A stretch of 64,000 bases of DNA, from contig NZ_CP162023.1 of the NCBI RefSeq assembly GCF_041320275.1, positions 4,464,001 through 4,528,000 of the forward strand. Direction: 5' to 3'. The stretch comes from Mumia sp. Pv4-285. GTDB lineage: Bacteria; Actinomycetota; Actinomycetes; Propionibacteriales; Nocardioidaceae. The notes beneath the pieces are model-generated. The model saw only the letters and a program-made list of their open reading frames with translations, searched no databases and had not been told where the DNA came from. Shown here one piece after another: positions 24,401 to 32,724 of the stretch. The position numbers and the translations under genes were made by a program. Position 1 is the first letter of the stretch. Each line of letters opens with the position of its first letter.

Positions 24401-26164
24401 GAGTGGATGTACCGCACGATGGCCGGCGTCTCCGCGCTCGAGCCGGGCTACGCCAAGATCCTGGTCGCACCGGAGCCGGGCGACGGCATCGACCACGCGA
24501 CGTACGCGCTCGGGACCCGCTACGGCACGGTCCGCAGCGCGTGGAAGAAGATCGCGGGCGGTGTCGACCTCGAGGTCTCGGTGCCGGCCAACGCCACCGC
24601 ACAGGTCCGGGTCCCGGCGCCGAACCGCTGGGCGGTCACCGAGGGCGGCGCGCCGGCCGAGTCGGCCGAGGGTGTCCGGTTCGTGGAGATGAGCGACGGG
24701 CACGCCGTCTACGAGATCGGGTCGGGCGACTACCGCTTCGGCATCGACCGGGCGCTGGGCGAGCTCGGCGAGGCGGCGGCCGGGGTCGACGCCCTCGCCG
24801 GACAGGTCGACGCCCTCGCCACCCGCGGCCTGATCTCGACCCTCCTCAAGCGTCACCTCCAGGGCGAGGTCGCGACGCTCGACCGTCAGGTCGAGCAGGC
24901 CCGTGCCGCGCAGGCTGCGGGTGACCGCGACGGAGCGACCGCCGGTACGCACCGGGCGCTCGCCACGGTGTCGGCCCTGGAGCTGTGGGTCGACCTCCAG
25001 AGGGTCCTTCGACTCGTCGACAAGCCGACCGCCGAGGCGCTGAAGGCCACGCTCGCGCGCATCGACGCCGACCTGTCGGCGGCCTCGGGCATCATCGTCG
25101 GCGCGGTCGCCAAGGCCGAGCCGCAAGGGACCATCCACCTCGCGGGTGACACCGTGCGGGTCGCGGTCACGCTGGAGAACACGGGCAGCAAGGTGCTGCC
25201 CAACGTCGCCAGCACGCTGACGTCGGCAGCCGGCTGGACCGTGAAACCGGTCGGCGAGCGTCCGGGCTCGGTCGGGGCCGGCAGGACGGTGACGCACCTG
25301 TACGACGTGACGGTTCCCGAAGGGACGCCGGTCGGCACCTCGACGCTGAGCGGCACGGTCTCGTACCGCCAGAGCTGGGGCAGGGCGACGCTCCCCGTCG
25401 CCGCCGACCTCGTCGTCTCGCCGACCCTCACGATCGACTCGGCGAGCGTCGCCCCGACGTCGGCCACGGCCGGCGACCAGGTGACGGTCACCGCGGTGGT
25501 GCGCAACCACAGCACACGGACGGCGTCGGGCGAGCTGACCGTCGCCGGTCCGGACGGCACCCTGTCGCCCGCGCCGGTGGCGTACTCGGTGCCGGCGGGC
25601 GCGACGCGCGAGGTGCCGGTGACGGTGGTCGTGCCGACGACGGTCACAGCCGGTGCGCTGGCACTGACGGCGTCCACCGGTGACGTCGAGTCGCAGCGGG
25701 CCACCGCGAGCCTGGACGTCACGCTGGCGACCCCGCCGGAGGGTGCGGTCGACCACGTGGACGTCGGCCTCGCCTCCTCGGAGCAGGCGCACCGGCTCAC
25801 GGCGTCACCGAGCTCGGGCACCAACGTCGAGGCCGGGCTCACGCGGCGCTACACGCACTCGTCGTACCCGGGCGGATGGTTCGAGATGGATCTCGCCGTC
25901 CCGGCCGGTGAGGCGTTCGTGCTCCGCGCGGTCGAGACGTACGACGGCCCGCGGCGCAAGACGTACGACATCGTGGTCGACGGTGTCGTGGTGCACTCGC
26001 ACGACGCACGCCGTACGGAGTCGGGTGCGGGCAAGCAGGTCTACCAGGTCCTCGTCGACCGGCCGGACCTGACGGCCGACGGGACCGTGCGGGTCCGCTT
26101 CCAGGACACGGGGGCCGACTACGACCCGTCGATCGCCGACGTCTGGTCGGTGCCGGTGTCGTAG
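21497..26164 (+). CDS. Secreted GH78 alpha-L-rhamnosidase 1, with long C-terminal extension
   Basis: 1555 residues. GTG at 21497 has AAGGAG 5 bases upstream. Domain order: signal peptide (1-31); Ig-like domain (about 47-152); inserted jelly-roll/concanavalin-like domain (about 165-330); Bac_rhamnosid_N (from about 340); the DLGQNMVGHV beta domain; the (alpha/alpha)6 catalytic domain with general acid Glu676 in DERMGWTGD and general base Glu940 in WERW; a C-terminal beta domain to about 1085. Then come a helical stretch (about 1090-1205), two Ig/NEW3-like domains and a terminal beta domain ending at the stop. The enzyme cleaves terminal alpha-L-rhamnose from plant pectin, glycosides or microbial polysaccharide outside the cell. 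The extra C-terminal 450 residues are unusual for GH78 and may bind polymer or cell wall (inference). Confidence 0.93.
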   Translation: MVVRPRALALMAAGAVLIGIQAPATLPAVAAGPAAVSAVTAADPPTVGTLRANSTENPLGIGAAAPRLSWQITADRRGVTQSAYQVRVATSASRLSDPDVWDSGKVESRRSVEVPYAGPALTSRTGYVWSVRAWDDEGTASAWSDPATFETGLLSASEWEASWVGAPRPELGPAWKDYAVEFTASKISGALGVYFRGRDTEHAYMWQISQAEKSLRPHVKDGAYRTLPAKAFPAGFDFAAEHRYRIEVDGTTIRTSVDGTVLDERTDSTFTGAGSMGFRTSNPETGRVHDVVVTSKDGSTLVDTTFDTGDRTFAAGTVANGSLTVDSAGPEAWLRRDDPVPLLRKEFDLADKEVARARVYASARGVYRLHLNGERVGDHELAPGWTAYDKRIDYQTYDVTDLVRSGGNALGAELSRGWYTGKIAMFGPNTYGTDTSLIAQLQVDYADGTSATVSTDGSWSTTDGPVREADLLDGESYDQRRADELGAWDEPSYEADGWSDVVTRDETVSTLEPQTAPPVRVTQELTDARRIDSPTDGVYLYDLGQNMVGHVRVTLDGDEGDTVKIRHGEVLNPDGTLYTANLRSAKATDYYTLGSDGPETWEPAFTFHGFRYVEISGVDEAPDADDLVGVVVGTDGELTSELDTSSALVNQLHRNIVWGMRGNFLSIPTDTPARDERMGWTGDINVFARTAVYDMDAQTFLDKWLQDLRDTQRANGSLPGVAPIVPGRFDGGYESAGWMDAGVHVPWTLWQAYGDTQVIRDNYTMMKRYVDFLDADSTNHIRSAGGYLDWLNLDDATPADVLDTAFVAKSTREFAQMAEAVGNDADAAAYEARYEAIRAAYQDAFIGADGTVKGDSQTSYILTLMNDLAPAGARDKVVDQFVETLERRDYHLSTGFLGVDGLLPALTKAGRTDIAYRLLQNEDYPSWGYEIGKGATTIWERWNSINPDGSFNDVGMNSFNHYAYGAVGEWMYRTMAGVSALEPGYAKILVAPEPGDGIDHATYALGTRYGTVRSAWKKIAGGVDLEVSVPANATAQVRVPAPNRWAVTEGGAPAESAEGVRFVEMSDGHAVYEIGSGDYRFGIDRALGELGEAAAGVDALAGQVDALATRGLISTLLKRHLQGEVATLDRQVEQARAAQAAGDRDGATAGTHRALATVSALELWVDLQRVLRLVDKPTAEALKATLARIDADLSAASGIIVGAVAKAEPQGTIHLAGDTVRVAVTLENTGSKVLPNVASTLTSAAGWTVKPVGERPGSVGAGRTVTHLYDVTVPEGTPVGTSTLSGTVSYRQSWGRATLPVAADLVVSPTLTIDSASVAPTSATAGDQVTVTAVVRNHSTRTASGELTVAGPDGTLSPAPVAYSVPAGATREVPVTVVVPTTVTAGALALTASTGDVESQRATASLDVTLATPPEGAVDHVDVGLASSEQAHRLTASPSSGTNVEAGLTRRYTHSSYPGGWFEMDLAVPAGEAFVLRAVETYDGPRRKTYDIVVDGVVVHSHDARRTESGAGKQVYQVLVDRPDLTADGTVRVRFQDTGADYDPSIADVWSVPVS

Positions 26165-26174
26165 CGGCCCTTTC

Positions 26175-26249
26175 CGTTGGGCCCACTGAAGACGTGCTGT
26201 CCCACCGCAACGTTGCGGTGGGACAGCACGTCTGCGTGGGGGCCAACGC
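26175..26249. terminator. Very long hairpin after rhamnosidase 1
   Basis: GACGTGCTGTCCCACCGCAA (26191-26210) pairs perfectly with its reverse complement at 26213-26232 around a CG centre, and flanking GTTGGGCCCAC and GTGGGGGCCAAC extend the stem imperfectly. It begins about 10 bases after the stop. There is no T-tract. It may be a terminator or a mobile palindromic repeat. Confidence 0.7.
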
Positions 26250-26280
26250 AAAGGCGCGGCTGAGGATCGCGGCTCTCCGT

Positions 26281-26347
26281 GGCCGGATGCGGACACATCG
26301 CTGGTCACGTGACCGGGATCACCTTACGGTCGATTGAAACGTTCAAA
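26281..26347 (+). promoter_or_regulatory. Rhamnosidase 2 promoter: conserved block, CRP/GlxR-like site and LacI-type operator
   Basis: GGCCGGATGCGGACACATC (26281-26299) matches the block at 21390 with one difference. GTGA-N6-TCAC occurs at 26309-26322, partly inside the 12-base palindrome GGTCACGTGACC. ATTGAAACGTTCAAA (26333-26347) is the LacI-type operator, 56 bases before the ATG. Confidence 0.75.
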
Positions 26348-26403
26348 CCCAAACCCACACCTTCAAACCCCGACGTTCCACCCCAGCTCCAGGAGAGGAC
26401 GAG

Positions 26404-29400
26404 ATGAGAACGAGGAGCATCACCGCCAAGACCGGGGTGTCCCTGGTCGCCGCGACGTGCCTGGTCGCAGGCACCGCAGCGGTGGCCGCCCCGGCCGCGG
26501 CAGGCGGCGGACACGCCCCCGGCGCACCCCGCACCCTGACCGTCGACGACACCCCGCACCCGCTGAACGTCGAAGGAGATCCGGCCTTCGGATGGTTCCC
26601 CCAGGACCGCGACCCGGGCGAGGTCCAGACCGCGTACCAGGTCAAGGTGCTCGACGACGACGGGCGCACCGTGTGGGACAGCCGCAAGGTGGAGTCCGAC
26701 CAGCAGGCGTACGTCGCGTACGAGGGACCCGACCTCGAGTCCGGTGCCGAGTACGCGTGGACGGTCCGCACCTGGGACCGCACACACCGCTCGTCCCCGT
26801 GGGCGAAGCAGGCCGCCTTCGAGACCGGCATCTCCGACGCCGAGTGGGCCGGCGCACAGTGGATCCAGCGCGCGCCCGGCGGTACGGCACCGGTGGAGGT
26901 CGTCGACGGACGCGCCCGCGTCACGGGCGGCGACGTCACGCTCGCGAAGGACAGCGCCGCGTGGACCGACTACACGATCGAGGCGACCGTCCGCCCCCGC
27001 ACCGGTGGCGCGGGCATCGCCTTCCGCAACGCCGACCGGCGCAACGGCTACATGTGGCAGCTCTCGCCGGCGAACGGGTTCCGTGCGCACGTGCAGCGCA
27101 ACGGTTCGCACACCGTGCTCGCGACCGTCCCGATGACGATCGTCGCCGGGCAGGACTACCGCGTGAAGATCGTGGTCTCCGGGTCGACGATCACGACCTC
27201 CGTCGACGGCGTCGTCGTCGACGAGCGCCAGGACAGCAGCCATGCCAAGGGAGGGGTCGGCTTCCGCGAGGCGTCCAACGAGAGCGCCGAGTTCGACGAC
27301 GTCCGCGTCACCGCGCCCGACGGCACGGTGCTCGTGGCGGACGACTTCTCCGGCGACCTCTCGAAGTGGGAGATCGCTCCCCCGGCACGCCAGGCCGACG
27401 AGTGGACGCTGGCCCGCAAGGACGTCGAGCTCGAGGGACGCAAGGTCGTCCGCGCCCGCGCGTACGTCGCGGCGAGCCACACGTACGAGCTCATGATCGA
27501 CGGGAAGCGGGCCGACCGCGGCCAGTCCTTCTCGTACCCGGGCGAGGGCTACTACCAGGCGAGCGACGTCACCGACCTCGTCAAGGGTGGGCGTGAGATC
27601 GGCGTTGGAGTGCTTTCCCACTGGTACGGCTCGGGACAGGGCCGACCGGCGGGTGTCCCCGGTGTGCTCGCGCGGCTCAGCATCGAGTACTCCGACGGCT
27701 CCACGCAGGACGTCGTCACCGACGGTTCCTGGAAGGTCACCGAGGGCCCGTACGAGCAGGCCGGACGCCGCAACGGCGAGGGCGAGCAGATCGAGCACCT
27801 GAACGGTGTCCGGCAGGCCGCGCTCGACGGATGGGACGAGCACGGGTTCGACGACTCCGCGTGGGCCGACGCCGTCGTGCTCGGTGCACACCCTGTCGCA
27901 CCGTTCACGCACCTGCAGGGCCAGGAGACGCGCATCGACGAGTCCACCGCCCGTCCGGTACGGATGCTCGAGGCCGCCGACGGCACCGTCGTCGCCGACT
28001 TCGGCAAGGTCATCCCGGCGCGACCGACCGTACGGTTCGACGACGGGGTCGCCGGGCGGGTCGTGCAGATGCGCGCCGGCTACAACCTGACCGACGAAGG
28101 CCGTGTCGCCACGTCGACGCTGCTCACGCAGGGCACGAACATGGTGTACCCGTACACGCAGGTCGACGGCGACCAGACCTTCCAGGCGTTCACGCACCTC
28201 GGGTTCCGCTACCTCGAGATCCCGGCGGCCGAGGAGGAGATCGACCGCCGCGACGTGTCCGCCGTCGTCGTGCACACGACCGTGCCGGAGGACCGCGAGG
28301 CGACGTTCGACAGCGACGACCGCACGCTCGACGAGGTGTGGGACATGATGCAGCGCTCGGCGATCTACTCCGTGCAGGAGGCGTTCGTCGACACGCCGAC
28401 GCGTGAGAAGGGCCAGTTCCTCGGCGACGCCGCCAACATCTCGTACGCGACGATGCAGGGGTTCGCCGAGCGCGACGCGACGCAGCAGGCGATCCGCGAG
28501 TTCCTGGCGTCGGAGAAGCGGCACTGGAGCAGCAGCCCCGAGGACGCCGGGCGCTACAACGCCGTCTACCCCAACGGTGACGGCAAGCGCGACATCCCGG
28601 ACTACACCGAGATGTTCGTCGACTGGGTCTGGCGCTACTACCAGGTCACCGGCGACCGTGCGCTGCTCGAGGAGGCGTACCCGTCGATCCAGCGGACCGC
28701 CGCCTACGTCCAGCGCCACATCCCGACGTCCGGCCCGACCGCGGGACTCGTCACGAACCTGACCGGCGGCTCCGGGGCGTACCGGTACGGCATCGTCGAC
28801 TGGCCCGAGCCGGGACGCTTCGGGTACGACATGGACACCGCCGCACGGACCGTGATCAACGCGCTGGGTGTGGAGGTGCTGCGCCGTACGGCCGACATGG
28901 CGGACGCGCTCGACCGACCCGCCGCGGAGGCCGAGGCGTACCGGTCGGCGGAGGACGGCCTCGTCGACGCGATGAACGGCAAGCTCCGTCGCGCGGACGG
29001 CGTGTACGTCGACGGGCTCAAGGCCGACGGGACGCAGAGCGACCACGCCGGACAGCACAGCACGTCGTTCGCGATCGCGTTCGACGTCGCGCCGGCGAGC
29101 GACCTGCCCGGGCTGGCCGACCACCTGGCCGGGATGGGCATGAAGCAGGGCCCGATGACCGTGCACCGACTGCTCCAGGCGCTGGGGAAGGCCGAGCGGC
29201 CCGACGCGGTGCTGCGGCTGCTCACGAACCCCGACGACCTCGGGTTCGCGAACATCCTCGCGCAGGACGGCACCTTCACCTGGGAGGCGTGGACCCTCGA
29301 CGCCGGCTCGAACCACAGCCAGTCGCACGGCTGGGGTGCGCAGGCGGCGGTCGACGTGACCGAGACGCTGCTCGGCATCCGGCCGGACGGCGCCGGCGGA

Positions 29401-29688
29401 TCGTCGGTGCGGATCGTGCCGCCGGCGACCGGACTCGACCGCGCGTCCGGCTCCGTCCCGACGCAGCGCGGCGAGGTCGCGCTGTCGTGGGAGCGCAAGC
29501 GCCACGGCGTACGGGCGACGGTCGAGGTGCCGGTCAACGTGACGGCACGGGTCGAGCTGCCGAAGGTCTCCGGCGCCTCGTACAAGGCCGTCGGCAACAC
29601 CGATGCCCGCCTCGTCGGGACGGTGGGTGACCGCGTCGTGTTCGAGGTCGGGTCCGGGAAGACCCAGTTCGTCCCGGTTCCCCGCTGA
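26404..29688 (+). CDS. Secreted GH78 alpha-L-rhamnosidase 2
   Basis: 1094 residues, a standard length for GH78. The signal peptide (1-33) has KTGVSLVAATCLVAG as hydrophobic core and AAPAAAG at the cleavage site. Then come an Ig-like domain (about 42-145), the same kind of inserted jelly-roll domain as in rhamnosidase 1 (about 165-320), the Bac_rhamnosid_N and beta domains, and the (alpha/alpha)6 catalytic domain with general acid Glu668 in TREKGQFLGD and general base Glu961 in FTWEAW. The catalytic motifs differ from those of rhamnosidase 1, so the two belong to different GH78 subgroups and probably attack different linkages. GGAG lies before the ATG, and promoter elements are shared with the first gene. 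It ends just before a strong terminator. Confidence 0.93.
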   Translation: MRTRSITAKTGVSLVAATCLVAGTAAVAAPAAAGGGHAPGAPRTLTVDDTPHPLNVEGDPAFGWFPQDRDPGEVQTAYQVKVLDDDGRTVWDSRKVESDQQAYVAYEGPDLESGAEYAWTVRTWDRTHRSSPWAKQAAFETGISDAEWAGAQWIQRAPGGTAPVEVVDGRARVTGGDVTLAKDSAAWTDYTIEATVRPRTGGAGIAFRNADRRNGYMWQLSPANGFRAHVQRNGSHTVLATVPMTIVAGQDYRVKIVVSGSTITTSVDGVVVDERQDSSHAKGGVGFREASNESAEFDDVRVTAPDGTVLVADDFSGDLSKWEIAPPARQADEWTLARKDVELEGRKVVRARAYVAASHTYELMIDGKRADRGQSFSYPGEGYYQASDVTDLVKGGREIGVGVLSHWYGSGQGRPAGVPGVLARLSIEYSDGSTQDVVTDGSWKVTEGPYEQAGRRNGEGEQIEHLNGVRQAALDGWDEHGFDDSAWADAVVLGAHPVAPFTHLQGQETRIDESTARPVRMLEAADGTVVADFGKVIPARPTVRFDDGVAGRVVQMRAGYNLTDEGRVATSTLLTQGTNMVYPYTQVDGDQTFQAFTHLGFRYLEIPAAEEEIDRRDVSAVVVHTTVPEDREATFDSDDRTLDEVWDMMQRSAIYSVQEAFVDTPTREKGQFLGDAANISYATMQGFAERDATQQAIREFLASEKRHWSSSPEDAGRYNAVYPNGDGKRDIPDYTEMFVDWVWRYYQVTGDRALLEEAYPSIQRTAAYVQRHIPTSGPTAGLVTNLTGGSGAYRYGIVDWPEPGRFGYDMDTAARTVINALGVEVLRRTADMADALDRPAAEAEAYRSAEDGLVDAMNGKLRRADGVYVDGLKADGTQSDHAGQHSTSFAIAFDVAPASDLPGLADHLAGMGMKQGPMTVHRLLQALGKAERPDAVLRLLTNPDDLGFANILAQDGTFTWEAWTLDAGSNHSQSHGWGAQAAVDVTETLLGIRPDGAGGSSVRIVPPATGLDRASGSVPTQRGEVALSWERKRHGVRATVEVPVNVTARVELPKVSGASYKAVGNTDARLVGTVGDRVVFEVGSGKTQFVPVPR

Positions 29689-29700
29689 CGCAGGGCACGA

Positions 29701-29736
29701 GAACGGCCCCCGAGCGCAGTTGCTCGGGGGCCGTTC
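29701..29736 (+). terminator. Terminator after rhamnosidase 2
   Basis: A 15-base perfect stem, GAACGGCCCCCGAGC paired with GCTCGGGGGCCGTTC, with a 6-base loop, starts 12 bases after the stop at 29688. There is no clear T-run, as is common in high-GC actinobacteria. Confidence 0.85.
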
Positions 29737-29774
29737 TGCGTGGCTCGCGGTTGCCAGAGAGTGGCTCGCGAACG

Positions 29775-30005
29775 TCAGATGAGGTCGCGGCGTACGGCCC
29801 AGACGACGGCCTCGATCGGCGTCGCGACACCCAGGGCCGAGCAGACCGCCCGCAGCCGGCGGCGTACGGTCCGTTCCGACAGCAGCAGCCGACGCCCGAC
29901 CGCCTCCACGGTCAGCCCCTGCGAGACGAGCCCGAGCAGCGCGAGGTCATCGTGGTCGAGCGGGCTCGGCGAGACGACCCGCCGACTGTGGCCGCTCCGC
30001 GTCAT
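29775..30005 (-). CDS. Small LuxR-type helix-turn-helix protein
   Basis: 76 residues that consist of little more than a GerE/LuxR DNA-binding domain: LDHDDLALLGLVSQGLTVEAVGRRLLLSERTVRRRLRAVCSALGVATPIEAVVWAVRRDLI. There is no receiver, sensor or ligand domain. The ATG at 30005 has a G-rich GGGGGG site 3 bases upstream. It lies 27 bases downstream of the L-lactate dehydrogenase gene, so it may be the last gene of the rhamnose operon, or a small independent regulator. It could also be the remnant of a larger regulator whose N-terminal part was lost. Confidence 0.75.
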   Translation of the reverse strand: MTRSGHSRRVVSPSPLDHDDLALLGLVSQGLTVEAVGRRLLLSERTVRRRLRAVCSALGVATPIEAVVWAVRRDLI

Positions 30006-30032
30006 CGTCCCCCCTGTCGCCCGCACGTGTGG

Positions 30033-31265
30033 TCAGCTCCTCCTCGGCAACAGCCTTTGCAGCTGCGTGACGTGCCCCGGCTCGAGCTGGTCGAGGCTGC
30101 TGACCCCGAGCAGACGCATCGTCCGCTCGATCTGGGTCGTGAGGATGTCGATGGTCCGGTCGACACCGGGGCGTCCGCCGGCCATCAGCCCGTAGAGGTA
30201 CGCGCGCCCGATCAGCGTGAAGTCCGCACCGAGCGCGATCGCCGCGACGATGTCGGCGCCGGACATGATGCCGGTGTCGAGGTGGATCTCGGTGGATCCC
30301 TTCACCTCGCGCGCGACCTCGGGGAGCAGGTGGAACGGGATCGGCGCCCGGTCGAGCTGACGCCCGCCATGGTTGGACAGCACGATCGCGTCCACTCCCA
30401 TCTCGGCGAGGCGGGAGGCGTCCTCGACGCTCTGCACACCCTTGACGACGAGCTTGCCGGGCCACTGCTCCTTGATCCACGCCAGGTCGTCGTAGTCGAC
30501 GGTCGGGTCGAACATCGTGTCGAGGAGCTCGGCGACGGTGCCGGACCAGCGGTCCAGCGACGCGAACGCGAGGGGCTCGGTGGTGAGGAAGTTGATCCAC
30601 CACGCCGGCCGCGGTATCGCGTTGACGACGGTCCGCGGCGTCAGGGTCGGCGGGATCGTCATGCCGTTGCGGGCGTCTCGCAGCCGCGCTCCCGCGACGG
30701 GGACGTCGACCGTCACGACGAGCGCCTCGAACCCAGACGCCGCCGCGCGCTCGACCAGCGCCATCGACCGGTCGCGGTCCTTCCACATGTACAGCTGGAA
30801 CCAGTTCCGTCCCGCCGGGTTCGCGGCGCGCACGTCCTCGATCGAGGCGGTGCCCATCGTCGACAGCGCGAACGGGATGCCCGCCGCGCCGGCCGCCGAC
30901 GCGCCGGCGTACTCGCCCTCGGTCTGCATCATCCGTGTGAAGCCGGTCGGCGCGATCCCGAACGGCAGCGCCGACGTGGCGCCGAGGACGGTGCAGGACG
31001 TGTCGACCTTCGAGACGTCGCGCAGGATGCGCGGGTGGAAGGTCACGTCCTGGAACGCCTGACGGGCGCGGGCGAGCGACAGCTCCTCCTCGGCGGCACC
31101 GTCGGTGTAGTCGAAGGCGGGCTTGGGCGTACGACGCTTCGCGATCGCACGCAGGTCCTCGATCGTGAGCGCGGCAGCGAGCCGGCGCTTGCGCGGGCTC
31201 AGCACCGGCTTCTTGAACTTGAGCAGCGGTCCGAAGTCGCGGGGACGGGGTACGCGGCGATCCAT
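30033..31265 (-). CDS. lldD: FMN-dependent L-lactate dehydrogenase (LldD2-like)
   Basis: 410 residues of the alpha-hydroxyacid oxidase/dehydrogenase family, with the long N-terminal region typical of mycobacterial LldD2 ([13 protein letters not shown], then [18 protein letters not shown]). FMN and substrate residues are visible: Lys275 in LVVKGV, catalytic His299 and Arg302 in SNHGGRQLD. It oxidises L-lactate to pyruvate with electrons passing to the quinone pool. It overlaps rhaB by one base if the ATG at 31265 is used (a GTG at 31268 is also possible). As the last enzyme of the rhamnose operon it would consume the lactate made from lactaldehyde (inference from position and pathway). Confidence 0.92.
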   Translation of the reverse strand: MDRRVPRPRDFGPLLKFKKPVLSPRKRRLAAALTIEDLRAIAKRRTPKPAFDYTDGAAEEELSLARARQAFQDVTFHPRILRDVSKVDTSCTVLGATSALPFGIAPTGFTRMMQTEGEYAGASAAGAAGIPFALSTMGTASIEDVRAANPAGRNWFQLYMWKDRDRSMALVERAAASGFEALVVTVDVPVAGARLRDARNGMTIPPTLTPRTVVNAIPRPAWWINFLTTEPLAFASLDRWSGTVAELLDTMFDPTVDYDDLAWIKEQWPGKLVVKGVQSVEDASRLAEMGVDAIVLSNHGGRQLDRAPIPFHLLPEVAREVKGSTEIHLDTGIMSGADIVAAIALGADFTLIGRAYLYGLMAGGRPGVDRTIDILTTQIERTMRLLGVSSLDQLEPGHVTQLQRLLPRRS

Positions 31266-32716
31266 CACATGACCTTTCGAGCGACGAGCGGTGTCTTGCT
31301 GTGGACGGAGCGGGGGAGGTAGCGCTGCTGTTCCAGCGTGCGCCCGACCAGCGCCCGGAGCGCATCGAGGTCACCCGAGACGGCGTCGAGCGTCCTGGCC
31401 TGGACGAGCGCGTTGCCGAGCGCCGTGGCCTCCACGGGTCCGGCGAGGACCTCGAGACCGGAGCGGTCGGCGGTCAGCTGGCACAGCAGCGTGTTCAGGG
31501 CACCGCCGCCGACGACCTGGATCCGGCGGACGCGCCGGCCGGCGAGCTCGGCAGCGCGGTCCACGGTGGCGGCGAAGGCGGCGGCGAGACTCTCGAGGAT
31601 CGCTCGGGCGGTCTCGGCGCGGTCCGCGGGGCGCCGCAGGTCGTGCTCGGCGGCGTACGCGCGGATGCGCTCGGGGATGTCGCCCGGTGCGAGGAAGCGC
31701 GGGTCGTCGACGTCGAAGACCAGGGGTGCCTCGACCTCGGCGGCGGCGGCGAGCAGCGCGGAGAGGTCGAGCGGACGACCGTCCTCGCGCTCCCAGGTCC
31801 GGACCGACTCGCTGAGCAGCCACAGGCCCATGACGTTGTGGAGGAACCGGACCCGTCCGTCGACGCCGCCCTCGTTGGTGAAGCCGGCGGTGCGCGCCTC
31901 GTCGGCGAGGACGGGGCGTTCGAGCTCGAGCCCGACGAGACCCCACGTCCCGCAGGAGACGTACGCGTCGTCGGGGCCGAGCACCGTCCCCGCGATGGCC
32001 GAGGCGGTGTCGTGGGAGCCGACGGTCGTGACGGCGAGGTCGTGCCCGCCGATCTCCTCACGGACGTGCGGGAGCAGACCACCGATCCGGGACCCCGACG
32101 GGACCAGCGGCGCGAGGATCCCCGGCGGGACGCCGAGCGTCGTGGCGAGGTCGGTGTCCCACCCGCCGGTGGTGACGTCGAGCAGGCCGGTCGTCGAGGC
32201 GTTGGTGACCTCGGCCCCGACGTGGCCGCTCAGCCAGTGGCCGATCAGGTCCGGCACCAGCAGCATCGTGTCGGCGTGGTGGAGGTGCGCGCCGTCGGCG
32301 ACCAGCTGGAAGAGCGTGTTGAACGGCAGGTGCTGCAGGCCGTTGCGGGCGTAGAGCGCTGCCGGGTCGACCTTCGCGTGGACCGTCTCCACGGCGGCCG
32401 CGTTGCGCGGGTCGCGGTAGTGGAAGGGCGTGGACACCATCCGTCCCTCCCGCAGGAGGGCGTAGTCGACGGCCCAGCTGTCGACCGCCACACCGGCGAG
32501 GTCCGGACTCGAGCGTACGGCGAGCCGCAGGCCGTCGACGACCTCGCGGAAGAGCCCGACGACGTCCCAGTGCAGGCCGTCGGTCAGGCGCACGGGCGTG
32601 TTGGCGAAGCGGTGCACGACGTCGAGCCGGGCACCGCCGGGGCCGACCTCGGCCACCACCACGCGTCCGCTGGTGGCGCCGAGGTCGACCGCTGCGACCC
32701 TGATGGGCTCAGTCAT
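31265..32716 (-). CDS. rhaB: L-rhamnulokinase
   Basis: 483 residues of the FGGY carbohydrate kinase family. The N-terminal phosphate loop is [14 protein letters not shown] (about 7-20), and the second half has [13 protein letters not shown] and the adenosine-binding [15 protein letters not shown]. It phosphorylates L-rhamnulose to L-rhamnulose-1-phosphate with ATP in the cytosol. It lies between the fused aldolase/dehydrogenase gene (8-base gap) and the lactate dehydrogenase gene (overlap), in the catabolic half of the rhamnose operon. Confidence 0.95.
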   Translation of the reverse strand: MTEPIRVAAVDLGATSGRVVVAEVGPGGARLDVVHRFANTPVRLTDGLHWDVVGLFREVVDGLRLAVRSSPDLAGVAVDSWAVDYALLREGRMVSTPFHYRDPRNAAAVETVHAKVDPAALYARNGLQHLPFNTLFQLVADGAHLHHADTMLLVPDLIGHWLSGHVGAEVTNASTTGLLDVTTGGWDTDLATTLGVPPGILAPLVPSGSRIGGLLPHVREEIGGHDLAVTTVGSHDTASAIAGTVLGPDDAYVSCGTWGLVGLELERPVLADEARTAGFTNEGGVDGRVRFLHNVMGLWLLSESVRTWEREDGRPLDLSALLAAAAEVEAPLVFDVDDPRFLAPGDIPERIRAYAAEHDLRRPADRAETARAILESLAAAFAATVDRAAELAGRRVRRIQVVGGGALNTLLCQLTADRSGLEVLAGPVEATALGNALVQARTLDAVSGDLDALRALVGRTLEQQRYLPRSVHSKTPLVARKVM

Positions 32717-32724
32717 CCGCGCAC

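Noticed and set aside
21428-25792. A 1454-codon open frame antisense to rhamnosidase 1
   Set aside because: It is the mirror of a long GC-rich gene; the translation is Arg/Val/Asp-rich with no domain, while the plus strand encodes a complete GH78 enzyme with signal peptide and catalytic motifs.
26305-29505. A 1066-codon open frame antisense to rhamnosidase 2
   Set aside because: Same reason: no recognisable domain and biased composition opposite a full GH78 gene.
30033-31265. Mycofactocin-associated MftD instead of L-lactate dehydrogenase
   Set aside because: No mftA, mftB or mftC gene is nearby and the N-terminus and length fit LldD2; the rhamnose operon context also explains a lactate enzyme.
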